A DNA stretch of 50,889 bases. Origin: Oscillospiraceae bacterium (GTDB taxonomy: Bacteria; Bacillota; Clostridia; Oscillospirales; Oscillospiraceae). The DNA lies in the NCBI GenBank assembly GCA_016302405.1, contig JAEDNR010000004.1, positions 1 through 50,889 on the forward strand, given 5' to 3'. Below are positions 24,491-31,552 of this stretch, one piece after another. The translations under genes were made by a program, and so were the position numbers. The notes below the pieces were generated by a model, which did no database searches, had not been told where the DNA came from, and saw only the letters and a program-made list of their open reading frames with translations. Position 1 is the stretch's first letter. Every line of letters starts with the position of its first letter.

Positions 24491-25564
24491 TTGTCGTTCT
24501 TTTTCGATCCAGGCAGCCCCGGCGGCCTGGATCCTTTCGTCCTGGTCTATCAGCAGATACCGGCGGCCGGTTCTGATTGCCGCCACACCGGTGCTTCCGC
24601 TCCCTGCGAAAAAGTCCACCACAAGCCCGCCGGGGTTCGTGTGCGTGGTAAGAATTCTTTCGACTATATCCACCGGCTTATAACATGGGTGGCGCTTCGT
24701 CCCGCTCTGGGACTCCTGGCTCAGCCAGATATTGCAGTGGTTATTGTCAAGATTATGGACAAACCTGGCGGCGTTGGCGTCTCTTATCTGATCGGCGTAC
24801 CCCGCCACGGTTTTGTCATGTTCTTCTTTGAGACTGTCGAAGCTGCGGTACCCCTCCCATCTGTCGCAGTGGAATGCAGCCGCTATCTTCAGATAGGTTT
24901 CGCGTGTTGGCATCATCCATTGTGTGCTATCGCAGCGGAAGCAATGGTCTGCCGATTGGCCGACGGCTTCTATAATCTGCCGTTTTGTGGCGCCGGTGTA
25001 TTCCAGCAGGCGGCGGAAATAGCCCCGCAGGCTGCCGAAGTTTCCCGTATCCAGGCGGGCCAGTTCCAGGCCGGTTTTATTCCAGTCCGTTCCCGGCTCT
25101 CCCTTGACAAAGAAAATACAAAACTCGCCGATGTTGAACCAGCTTCGCAGGGTGTTGCCCGGGCCAGGGTTCGCCCATACCTTTTTCCTGTGGTTCGGCT
25201 TGACCCAGATCCCCCAGTTTGCGAACCGCATATCTGTGTTGTTTTCCAGCCAGTCGCACAGCCACGTTATTTTGTGGAGGTCATTGTGCCAAAAGCCCAG
25301 GGTACCGTTTTTCTTGAGGATACGCTGGGACTGGATGAACGCCCGGCCCATAAATTCCAGATAAGCGGCTTTACCGCCGAATCTGTCCCATGATGCGTCC
25401 TTTCCCATGTAGTACGGCGGGTCAATCAGCACCATGTCTGCGCTCCCACTCTCCACCGCTGGGAGCATGGCGAAGCTGTCCCCGCAGTAGTAGCGGCCCG
25501 GTTGCAGCGGCCCGAAGTCGTAGTAGTACCAGAACGGCAGCAGCTTACTTTGCAGGGGATCCAC
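24473..25564 (-). CDS. DNA methyltransferase (N4/N6, beta-type order)
   Basis: A 363-residue S-adenosylmethionine-dependent enzyme. The catalytic IDPPYYMGKD is at residues 47-56, and the SAM-binding VVDFFAGSGSTGVAA is near residue 310. This order (DPPY before FxGxG) defines the beta group. The segment between them holds a variable target-recognition region. A GTG start is used, preceded by AGGAGG inside the ASCH gene (20-nt overlap). No partner restriction enzyme lies in the prophage, so it is an orphan, probably protecting phage DNA. Confidence 0.89.
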   Translation of the reverse strand: MDPLQSKLLPFWYYYDFGPLQPGRYYCGDSFAMLPAVESGSADMVLIDPPYYMGKDASWDRFGGKAAYLEFMGRAFIQSQRILKKNGTLGFWHNDLHKITWLCDWLENNTDMRFANWGIWVKPNHRKKVWANPGPGNTLRSWFNIGEFCIFFVKGEPGTDWNKTGLELARLDTGNFGSLRGYFRRLLEYTGATKRQIIEAVGQSADHCFRCDSTQWMMPTRETYLKIAAAFHCDRWEGYRSFDSLKEEHDKTVAGYADQIRDANAARFVHNLDNNHCNIWLSQESQSGTKRHPCYKPVDIVERILTTHTNPGGLVVDFFAGSGSTGVAAIRTGRRYLLIDQDERIQAAGAAWIEKERQKALCI

Positions 25565-26033
25565 GTGCCGCCACCTCCTGCAAAATGGAACGGGCGGCGG
25601 CGTTCAGGTACCGCCAGCTCTGAGGGGCGCGGGTAATGCCCAGGGCGGACAGTGGCACCGGCGCCGGCAGGCGGGTGGGCTGTCTGACTTCCCAGCCGTA
25701 GAGCCAGCCGCCACCACCATAGTTCTCTACATATTCCCGGGTAACTTGTGCTCGCTGTGCAAAGTATTCCGGGTACTTTTCTTCCGGCGTGTCTTTGCAG
25801 GCTCCCACATAGCCGGTACAGGTGAAAAAGCCTGTAATCGCTCCGGCCCCGCCGTCTGCCTTGCTTTCGTACATATAGACCCGGAAAAGATTTTTTTCTT
25901 GGTTGAAGTCTATACCATCAAATAGCGGCACCGTTTTCCGCAGTTCCACCGTTTTTGTCCCGGCGTATATGTTTGCGGCATGCTGCTTTCTGATCGGAAG
26001 CAGCACCGCCCGTCTGGCCGCTTTCTTGCTCAT
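25545..26033 (-). CDS. ASCH-domain protein
   Basis: A 162-residue protein starting MSKKAARRAVLLPIRKQHAANIYAGTKTVELRKTVP (quoted in parts), the hallmark of ASCH/PUA-like RNA- or nucleobase-binding domains. Later come LFRVYMYESKADGGAGAITGFF and a C-terminal SWRYL. Phage versions are widespread; some relatives hydrolyse modified nucleosides, but the activity here is unknown. It overlaps the methyltransferase gene and the gene upstream of it, so the three are co-translated. Confidence 0.85.
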   Translation of the reverse strand: MSKKAARRAVLLPIRKQHAANIYAGTKTVELRKTVPLFDGIDFNQEKNLFRVYMYESKADGGAGAITGFFTCTGYVGACKDTPEEKYPEYFAQRAQVTREYVENYGGGGWLYGWEVRQPTRLPAPVPLSALGITRAPQSWRYLNAAARSILQEVAARGSPAK

Positions 26034-26035
26034 AG

Positions 26036-26605
26036 TTACCACCAGCGCTTCCCGTTTAAGTAGTTGATAGCGTCCTGCTGTTGGTCTGTGTCCTTATAGT
26101 GGCAATGCCGGACGTGGATCCGGGCCGCCTTGCCTTCCAGGTAAAGGCCACCATCCACACATTTGACAATTCGGCCATGGTCCAGCAGCATGCCCGCCGT
26201 TTCAACCGGCACGAACATGCACCCGTTGTTTCCGTCCTTCTGCCATACTTCCAGGCTGTCGTACATCAGCCGGGTGCGGTGGGCAAAAACAGGCTGGCAT
26301 TTCGGGTCAATCACCGGCATACGGTCCACCATATTGAAAATGGTGGTGTTGGTTTCTTTTTTCTGGACTGTGAAGGCTTCGCCCACAGACGGCAAGCCTT
26401 TCAGGTGCTGCGCAACCAGACCAAAAACTTTCGGCGGCACGTTGTCCCAGTTGATTTCCACCATCCAGTCGGTGGATTGGAGGACCAGGACGGTTTCGCA
26501 GTCTTCATTCGGATCTTCCACTTCCAGCCTGACCGCCACGGTGTAGCCCTGACCTTTGTAATCCTCTTTCATTGCCCGCAGCAGGGCGCTTTCATTTATG
26601 ACCAT
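26036..26605 (-). CDS. Hypothetical early phage protein (189 aa)
   Basis: I use the ATG at 26605 with AAGGGGGACC upstream; the protein begins MVINESALLRAMKEDYKGQG. It looks like an alpha/beta protein (YTVAVRLEVEDPNEDCETVLVL, WMVEINWDNVPPKVFGLV) and ends NYLNGKRWW. No catalytic motif is recognised. The start overlaps the DUF6906-like gene and the 3' end almost meets the ASCH gene, so it belongs to the same early operon. Confidence 0.72.
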   Translation of the reverse strand: MVINESALLRAMKEDYKGQGYTVAVRLEVEDPNEDCETVLVLQSTDWMVEINWDNVPPKVFGLVAQHLKGLPSVGEAFTVQKKETNTTIFNMVDRMPVIDPKCQPVFAHRTRLMYDSLEVWQKDGNNGCMFVPVETAGMLLDHGRIVKCVDGGLYLEGKAARIHVRHCHYKDTDQQQDAINYLNGKRWW

Positions 26606-26766
26606 GCCCGGTCCCCCTTTCTTATAATTACCTGGTCCCTTGTCTTGTAGCACAGCAGGTGCAGACAATCATTTTCCGCGCTGATAACAGCATATTCCTT
26701 TGGATCCATCCCATTTTCGATGATGATCTTTGTCTGACGATCATCCGGAACATGATATTTAGACAT
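26596..26766 (-). CDS. DUF6906-like small protein
   Basis: A 56-residue protein beginning MSKYHVPDDRQTKIIIENGM and continuing DPKEYAVI, with a C-terminal VIIRK. The pattern of a short basic N-terminus, an ENGMDP turn and a beta hairpin matches the DUF6906 small phage family as I recall it. GGAGGTTGCAAC precedes the ATG. Its stop lies 10 nt inside the next gene. Confidence 0.7.
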   Translation of the reverse strand: MSKYHVPDDRQTKIIIENGMDPKEYAVISAENDCLHLLCYKTRDQVIIRKGDRAWS

Positions 26767-27142
26767 GTTGCAACCTCCGCAGTTTCTTTTCGGCATCGGC
26801 TTTCCGGAAAAATACAGTCTTGCCAATTTTCTCAGCATCCCCGGCGTGGAATCGTCCCGTATTGATCCGGTATTCCTCCCGGCCGTGCTTCCACCTGTGA
26901 ATAACAATGTAAACCGTGATTTTCCTGCCCTGCATAATCGACGCGAGCTGGGACAAGTTACCCTTGTAATCATCGTTTACCTTAATAAGATCTTCGATGA
27001 CTGCGTATGCAGCATCCAGCAGCGCGTCATTGTCCCCGGGCGCGCAATCGGTTATAAACGGACATTCCTTGCAGGCGCCGGCATGGTAGTCCTTACCGCA
27101 AAGCCGGAGGGCTTGCAGAACCTTTTCCAACTCTTTTCCCAT
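26759..27142 (-). CDS. Hypothetical protein with four-Cys N-terminal module
   Basis: A 127-residue protein. Residues 8-50 (LQALRLCGKDYHAGACKECPF, then TDC...ALLDAAYAVIEDL) contain C-x8-CxxC-x5-C, which could bind zinc. The second half is basic (VIHRWKHGREEYRINTGRFHAGDAEKIGKTVFFRKADAEKKL) and resembles small regulators of early phage regions. The same Cys/helix pattern recurs in the gene at 27517-27735. Function unknown. Confidence 0.72.
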   Translation of the reverse strand: MGKELEKVLQALRLCGKDYHAGACKECPFITDCAPGDNDALLDAAYAVIEDLIKVNDDYKGNLSQLASIMQGRKITVYIVIHRWKHGREEYRINTGRFHAGDAEKIGKTVFFRKADAEKKLRRLQHV

Positions 27143-27145
27143 GGC

Positions 27146-27514
27146 TCAGCCCCACACCGTCGCAATCGCCCAGGTGACGCAGCCCACCACAAGGACGCGG
27201 AAAAAGCCGGGCGCGATCCAGCCGAAAGAGACGCCGCAGAAAAGCATCGCCAGGGCGCAGGCCGGGCCAATCAGCGCCCGCAGGTTCAGCTTTGCCTTTC
27301 TGTTGTAAATGTCCATGGCTTCCTCACGGCGGATTTCATCGGGACCCACAACCACGGCCCGGCCGGTGTCGAAGGTCAGACCACGGGCGGCAAAAATGGC
27401 GGCGATTTCCCGGTCACCATCATCCAGGGAAGCAGGCCCCCGCGAAACGCAGGCCAGCGCCTTCTCTGTGGCACGGTTGGCGGCTCTGAATACAATAGCG
27501 TTGTTATCTTCCAT
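27146..27514 (-). CDS. Hypothetical protein with C-terminal membrane hairpin
   Basis: A 122-residue protein. The first 80 residues are soluble (EDNNAIVFRAANRATEKALA). Two hydrophobic helices follow at about 82-97 and 103-120 (LIGPACALAMLFCGVSFGWIA; FFRVLVVGCVTWAIATVW). It may place a soluble domain at the membrane. No family recognised. Confidence 0.7.
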   Translation of the reverse strand: MEDNNAIVFRAANRATEKALACVSRGPASLDDGDREIAAIFAARGLTFDTGRAVVVGPDEIRREEAMDIYNRKAKLNLRALIGPACALAMLFCGVSFGWIAPGFFRVLVVGCVTWAIATVWG

Positions 27515-27516
27515 TT

Positions 27517-27735
27517 TTATCTATCCTTTCTGATTCCTGCCAGTTCTGCCAGCATGTTAGCGGCGGAATTCATAAGTGCGTCCATGCAGTCAGAATCTAA
27601 AGCCTCATACTGGCATCTTCTGCAATCGATGGTCAAAGGGTCATTTGCGCAGACCCGAAGCTGTTTTATAATCTGCTCTGCTTTGCGGCTCTGCTCTTGT
27701 GTTACCGGCACAAGGACGCTTGACGTGTGTTCCAT
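27517..27735 (-). CDS. Small four-Cys phage protein
   Basis: A 72-residue protein with IIKQLRVCANDPLTIDCRRCQYEALDSDC followed by a helix DALMNSAANMLAEL (quoted in parts). The spacing C-x8-CxxC-x8-C and the following helix closely parallel the N-terminus of the 26759-27142 product. This suggests duplication of one small zinc module within the early operon. Confidence 0.72.
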   Translation of the reverse strand: MEHTSSVLVPVTQEQSRKAEQIIKQLRVCANDPLTIDCRRCQYEALDSDCMDALMNSAANMLAELAGIRKDR

Positions 27736-27747
27736 GGCAGCGGCCCC

Positions 27748-27942
27748 CTAATCTTCAAGGCCGTGCTTCGTCAGCACGCCGCCCGCTTCCATATCCGCCC
27801 CCATCTGCTGAATTGCCATATACAGAATGGCAGAAATAGCATCCTGGGCGCCCTCGGCATCCTTTTGGGTATTGCAGTTGAATATTGCGGCTGTGCCTGC
27901 CTTGCCCTCGGTGTTCTCCACCTTCAACGAAATTTTAAGCAT
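27748..27942 (-). CDS. Small hypothetical early protein
   Basis: A 64-residue protein beginning MLKISLKVENTEGKAGTAAI: an N-terminal beta hairpin, then a helix (DAEGAQDAISAILYMAIQQM). GAAAGGGGTTCAAC precedes the ATG. No recognised family. Confidence 0.65.
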   Translation of the reverse strand: MLKISLKVENTEGKAGTAAIFNCNTQKDAEGAQDAISAILYMAIQQMGADMEAGGVLTKHGLED

Positions 27943-27960
27943 TGTTGAACCCCTTTCTAT

Positions 27961-28608
27961 TTATTGAAATATGTAGTAATAAAACCAGTTTGAGCCGGGA
28001 GGTCTGTTTTCCGTCCCAGTCCAGGAAGCGGGGCCGTCTGTATCAGCCTGTTCCAGTAAGACTTCGGCCAGATCGGCGGCGTTTGCTACGGCTTCCGCCA
28101 CAGGATCGGCCACCGGCTCCGGGGCGGATTCCGCGACGGCGGGCCAGATCGGCGCGAAGTATGGATCCAGCACCGGTATACTGTCGAAAAGCTGTTGCTG
28201 CGGGCCATCTGCTGTTTGCACGAACATGCGGTAAACCGGGCGGCCCATGTGAATCTCTACGCAGTAAAGCTTCACCTTTTGCCGGGTTCCGTTGCGCTTC
28301 GGTTTCAAATCCAGTCCGAACATGGTATCGTCCTGCATATCCCAGCACCAGACCGGCGGGGTGATCTTTATTTTTGCTTCGTATGTCCAGCAGTTCGCCC
28401 ATGGCCTGGGTCCAGCTCCCACCCGAAGCCCATATTGGTGCAGCTTCAGAAGATCCCCCGGAAAAGCTGTACAGCTTGCATCCCCGTGTTGGCCCATCCA
28501 GTCCGCCTTGATGCTATGGAAATACATTGTCCTTTCGTGGCCCAGATCCCACAGTGTAAAAGCTTCACCCAGGCGGCACGGTGCCCAAATTTCGGCGTCC
28601 CAGTTCAT
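27961..28608 (-). CDS. Hypothetical early protein (215 aa)
   Basis: A Trp- and Cys-rich protein (MNWDAEIWAPCRLGEAFTLW; PWANCWTYEAKI; VWCWDMQDDTMFGLDL) with an Ala/Glu/Pro-rich linker and the terminal sequence NWFYYYIFQ. No catalytic motif is visible. It is part of the continuous early operon. The low-complexity region at about residues 160-195 suggests a flexible tail. Confidence 0.68.
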   Translation of the reverse strand: MNWDAEIWAPCRLGEAFTLWDLGHERTMYFHSIKADWMGQHGDASCTAFPGDLLKLHQYGLRVGAGPRPWANCWTYEAKIKITPPVWCWDMQDDTMFGLDLKPKRNGTRQKVKLYCVEIHMGRPVYRMFVQTADGPQQQLFDSIPVLDPYFAPIWPAVAESAPEPVADPVAEAVANAADLAEVLLEQADTDGPASWTGTENRPPGSNWFYYYIFQ

Positions 28609-28612
28609 GGCG

Positions 28613-28804
28613 CTATTTCTTTACCGCCTTATACCGGACAACCGTATAGGATTCTGCCACGCGGTAGCAGCTGGGCGCGGGCATTTTGAGCCGGTCGGCT
28701 TCCGCTTCTGCAAAGGTGTTGTACTTCCGCGGCATATTCTCCCACTTTGTGTATTTGTCATCGTGGTAACGGTTGTACTGCAAAATGTAATGTTTGCTGC
28801 TCAT
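28613..28804 (-). CDS. Small hypothetical protein
   Basis: A 63-residue basic, Tyr-rich protein (MSSKHYILQYNRYHDDKYTK; C-terminal VVRYKAVKK). The start overlaps the stop of the upstream gene (ATGA). No family recognised. Confidence 0.65.
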   Translation of the reverse strand: MSSKHYILQYNRYHDDKYTKWENMPRKYNTFAEAEADRLKMPAPSCYRVAESYTVVRYKAVKK

Positions 28805-28977
28805 TTCTGCTTCCTCCGTTCTTTCTCAATAAGGGCAGCAATGCGCTGACCGGTTTCAGTCTTTAACCATTCCGACGTTTCCTCCGGGGTGGCCCAGAGC
28901 TTTCCCCGGCAGATCGACGCCACAAGCATGCTGGCGGCATCCTTGTTTATCCTGCCAACGGTTCCGTTTTGCTGCAT
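28801..28977 (-). CDS. Small hypothetical early protein
   Basis: I use the ATG at 28977 (MQQNGTVGRINKDAASMLVA), with AAGGTGG upstream, for a 58-residue helical protein ending EKERRKQK. The longer open frame overlaps the whole Cro-like gene and is therefore rejected. It contains a WATPEETSEWL segment. Function unknown. Confidence 0.65.
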   Translation of the reverse strand: MQQNGTVGRINKDAASMLVASICRGKLWATPEETSEWLKTETGQRIAALIEKERRKQK

Positions 28978-28990
28978 ACATTCCACCACC

Positions 28991-29185
28991 TTACGCCTGA
29001 GCCTGTGCGAACAAATCCGCCACACTGCAGCCCAGCACTTCGGCCAGCTTCGGCAACTTCGCAGTTTCAGGGCATACACGTCCGCTCTCCCACTGGGAAA
29101 TAGTGCTCTGTGTAACTCCCATAGCTTCCGCAAATGTTACCTGGGTAAGCCCCGCCTTTTTTCGTAACTCCTTAATTTCATTCAT
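28991..29185 (-). CDS. Cro-like XRE-family regulator
   Basis: A 64-residue HTH protein (IKELRKKAGLTQVTFAEAMG, then VTQSTISQWESG) and little else, as expected for a Cro-type repressor. It is the first gene of the leftward lytic operon and is transcribed divergently from the repressor gene across a shared operator region. GAAAGGGGCGAAAGCC precedes the ATG. Confidence 0.88.
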   Translation of the reverse strand: MNEIKELRKKAGLTQVTFAEAMGVTQSTISQWESGRVCPETAKLPKLAEVLGCSVADLFAQAQA

Positions 29186-29367
29186 GGCTTTCGCCCCTTT
29201 CTGACGAATTAGCTTTGCTAATATTAGTATACTTGATATTATACGCAGAATATTAGTTTTGTCAATATGGAATATCAGTAAAACTAATAAAAATTGTATT
29301 GCACCTTTGGCTCATAGGCGTTATACTAGAAAATATAAGTGTAGCTTATATGAAAGGCGGGTTCTTT
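29186..29367. promoter_or_regulatory. Divergent lysis-lysogeny promoter/operator region
   Basis: Leftward promoter: TTGACA (29260-29265 complement), 16 nt, TATAAT (29238-29243 complement). Rightward promoter: TTGCAC (29299-29304), 17 nt, TATACT (29322-29327). TATTAGTTTT (29251-29260) and AAAACTAATA (29280-29289) are perfect inverted copies, and further TTAGC/GCTAA and CTAATATTAG sequences lie at 29212-29230. These are probable shared operators. The first pair overlaps the leftward -35 box. Confidence 0.8.
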
Positions 29368-29712
29368 ATGAACAGAATACGTGAAGCACGAAGACAAGCA
29401 GGTATTAAGCAAATTGATTTGTGCGCCCGTCTTGGCATTTCACAAGGCGCGCTTTCCGGCTGGGAGAATGGCAAGTATGAACCCGGTTCCGCTGGCTGGC
29501 TCAGTCTGTCAGAAGCATTAGGCGTTTCCGTTGACTATCTGATGGGCGTAACGGAAGAACAAAAAGAAACGCCCACCCCCAATTCAGAGGATGAGCGTAA
29601 TGTGGTTCGTATGGCCGGACGTGATGGCAGCTATGTCGTTCGGCGTTTATCGGATGAACAGTATGCAGCCTTCAAGGCACTTCTTGAACAGCTTCCCGAT
29701 GCTGATTTTTGA
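29368..29712 (+). CDS. Phage repressor, XRE family
   Basis: A 114-residue protein. The HTH is residues 1-65 (IREARRQAGIKQIDLCARLG, ISQGALSGWENGKYEPG, LSEALGVSVDYLMGV). A short tail without a LexA-type peptidase domain follows. It therefore cannot self-cleave, which fits with removal by the nearby ImmA-type peptidase. AAAGGCGG precedes the ATG at 29368. Its 3' end overlaps the convergent ImmA gene by 41 nt. Confidence 0.88.
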   Translation: MNRIREARRQAGIKQIDLCARLGISQGALSGWENGKYEPGSAGWLSLSEALGVSVDYLMGVTEEQKETPTPNSEDERNVVRMAGRDGSYVVRRLSDEQYAAFKALLEQLPDADF

Positions 29713-30256
29713 TTTCTGAAATGTACGGAGTAAAGCGGCTATAAACCTCTCGTTCAAGCGGTGAAGTCAAAAACTTTCCCCGGCGGTTTAGTTCCTGCAT
29801 CCGTTTTGCCCTGAAACCGGCGGCTTGGCGGCTGATATTGCAAAGCCTGCTGATTTCTTCCTCTTCAAAGGCTCCACAGCCCCATAATACGCAGGCCGGT
29901 GCCAGAATCCTGGATGCGAACACATTGGCCGCCTGTTCTATGGGGTTATCGGTTTCAGCCGGTTCCCGGTTGCGCAGTTGGTAAACGCCAACATGGCCCA
30001 AAATTATGTGGCCTAATTCATGGGCGCATGTAAACCGTTGCCGTGCCTGTGGCACATTGGCACTTACCAAAATAAGCGGCTCGCCGTCATGTATCAGACT
30101 GATACCGTCATTCCCATCTGTCGGCACATAAAGCCGCACAGATACCCCCAGTTTCCTGCATATTTGTGTAATCTCCACTGGCAGGCGATTCACGCCGCAG
30201 TCCATCAGGATTTTCCACGCCGCGTCTCTGGCGTCTTGATAATCTTTGTAGTTCAT
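29672..30256 (-). CDS. ImmA/IrrE-family metallopeptidase
   Basis: A 194-residue protein with zinc motif HELGHIILGH and a downstream NPIEQAANVFASRILAP helix, typical of ImmA/IrrE peptidases that inactivate XRE repressors. The C-terminal third has a small HTH-like segment (EEEISRLCNISRQAAGFRAKRM). The ATG at 30256 follows GGGAGGTG. Unusually it is not co-directional with the repressor but faces it tail to tail. The ribosome site lies inside a perfect 11-bp hairpin. Confidence 0.89.
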   Translation of the reverse strand: MNYKDYQDARDAAWKILMDCGVNRLPVEITQICRKLGVSVRLYVPTDGNDGISLIHDGEPLILVSANVPQARQRFTCAHELGHIILGHVGVYQLRNREPAETDNPIEQAANVFASRILAPACVLWGCGAFEEEEISRLCNISRQAAGFRAKRMQELNRRGKFLTSPLEREVYSRFTPYISEIKNQHREAVQEVP

Positions 30257-30293
30257 TGTAACACCTCCGGGAAGTAGTTTAGAGGTGTTACAA
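30256..30293 (-). promoter_or_regulatory. Inverted repeat over the ImmA ribosome site
   Basis: TTGTAACACCT (30256-30266) and AGGTGTTACAA (30283-30293) are perfect inverted copies 16 nt apart. In the ImmA mRNA the downstream arm contains part of the SD sequence and ends on the A of the start codon. It could be an RNA switch, an operator, or both. Confidence 0.7.
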
Positions 30294-30330
30294 TACATTG
30301 TCAGCAAGTAAATAATGGAAAAAAAGGTAT

Positions 30331-30348
30331 ATTTTGTAATATACATAT
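30331..30348. promoter_or_regulatory. Palindromic operator candidate
   Basis: GTATATT and AATATAC flank a 4-nt centre in the AT-rich gap between the divergent ImmA gene and the 30409 gene. The placement fits an operator controlling one or both; no protein can be assigned to it. Confidence 0.4.
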
Positions 30349-30408
30349 TCCAGACTGTAAATAAAAATCCCGCCACAATGGACGGGTAGAATAACGGAGG
30401 AATATAAA

Positions 30409-30690
30409 ATGGCTTTATTTGGCGAAAAGATGACAAAAGAAGAAAAGCAGGCGCAGGAAATTGAAAAGATGGTAAAAAAGTACCACCTGGACGATTTGGC
30501 CCCCGAAGATTTGGATACGGTCAAGCAGATCGCGGCAGACCTTGCCGGTAATGGTCTGATTTCCTTTGGCGTTACGCTCTCCGGCAAGGCTGAAGACGTG
30601 GCAAAGCTGTCCTACCTGTCCGCACTTGTCCGTCAGAACTGGCTGATTATCAATCAGCTTTCCCGGATTTCTAAGCAGTTAGAAAAATAA
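30409..30690 (+). CDS. Small unknown lysogeny-region protein
   Basis: A 93-residue, mostly helical protein beginning MALFGEKMTKEEKQAQEIEK. It has a central LAPEDLDTVKQIAADLAGNG and a C-terminal ALVRQNWLIINQLSRISKQL. CGGAGGAATATAAA precedes the ATG. Lying between ImmA and the Ltp-like gene and co-directional with the latter and the integrase, it is probably expressed in the lysogen. No known domain. Confidence 0.75.
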   Translation: MALFGEKMTKEEKQAQEIEKMVKKYHLDDLAPEDLDTVKQIAADLAGNGLISFGVTLSGKAEDVAKLSYLSALVRQNWLIINQLSRISKQLEK

Positions 30691-30764
30691 CCTACCGCAA
30701 TGGCTGGGTATAAGAAAGCATTCTCACATTGCGCATATGTTATGAAAAGAAAAGAGGAATAAAA

Positions 30765-31514
30765 ATGAAATGTAATAAATGCGGTCAGGAAATCGACATT
30801 GACGCTAAGTTCTGCACCAACTGCGGCGCGCCCATCGAAGAACCCTATCAATCTCGGAAGAAGAAAGCAAAAAAGCCGTTCTATAAGCGCTGGTGGTTCT
30901 GGGTCATTGTTGTTATTCTTCTTTTTGCTGGTTGCAGCGGCATGTTCAATTCATCCTCTGAACCAGCAGCTTCCCCCGAAACTGTAACAACTGCACCGCA
31001 AACCGAAGCAACTACATCAACGGTATCCGAAGCAACTGTGGCAGATACGCAAGCGCCGGAAACCACCACCGCCATGGATACCGCCACCGTTGGTGAAAAG
31101 AACGCCTTAAAACAGGCCAAAAGCTATCTTTCATTCAGCGCTTTCTCTTATCAGGGCTTGATTGACCAACTTGAATTTGAAGGCTACACTACGGAAGAAG
31201 CCACATATGGGGTAGATAACTGCGGCGCTGATTGGTTTGACCAGGCCGGACAGAAAGCAAAAAGCTATCTTGAGATCTCCGCATTTTCCTATAAAGGATT
31301 GGTTGAACAGCTTGAATTTGATGGCTTTACTACGGAAGAAGCCACACATGGGGTAGATAACTGCGGTGCGGATTGGTTTGAGCAAGCCGTTAAGAAGGGA
31401 AAAAGTTATCTTGAACTTTCTTCCTTCTCGCGTTCCGGCCTGATCGATCAGCTTGTTTTTGATGGCTTTACCAAAGAACAAGCTGAATATGGTGCAGCTG
31501 AAAACGGCCTTTAA
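30765..31514 (+). CDS. Zinc-ribbon membrane protein with three Ltp-type repeats
   Basis: A 249-residue protein. Residues 3-21 are a zinc ribbon (CNKCGQEI...FCTNCG). Residues about 41-57 are a membrane helix, and 58-110 a Thr/Ala-rich linker. Three Ltp/PF07553-like repeats then follow with a 47-residue period (about 114-160, 164-208 and 211-249), each with AKSYLxxSAFS and a GLIDQLEF helix. Ltp of Streptococcus phage TP-J34 blocks DNA injection by other phages through the tape measure protein; a similar exclusion role is inferred. FAGC at residue 57 resembles a lipobox, but the N-terminal zinc ribbon argues for a plain anchor. AGAGGAATAAAA precedes the ATG. Confidence 0.83.
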   Translation: MKCNKCGQEIDIDAKFCTNCGAPIEEPYQSRKKKAKKPFYKRWWFWVIVVILLFAGCSGMFNSSSEPAASPETVTTAPQTEATTSTVSEATVADTQAPETTTAMDTATVGEKNALKQAKSYLSFSAFSYQGLIDQLEFEGYTTEEATYGVDNCGADWFDQAGQKAKSYLEISAFSYKGLVEQLEFDGFTTEEATHGVDNCGADWFEQAVKKGKSYLELSSFSRSGLIDQLVFDGFTKEQAEYGAAENGL

Positions 31515-31552
31515 TATATTCATCACAACAGCTTTTTAGGATGTGAATTGCA

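Noticed and set aside
28801..29133. Longer version of the small early gene reaching to 29133
   Set aside because: It would overlap almost the whole Cro-like gene; an ATG at 28977 with an SD is available.
31106..31500. Tandem DNA repeats considered as a CRISPR-like array
   Set aside because: The 141-nt periodicity lies inside the Ltp-like coding frame and reflects protein repeats.
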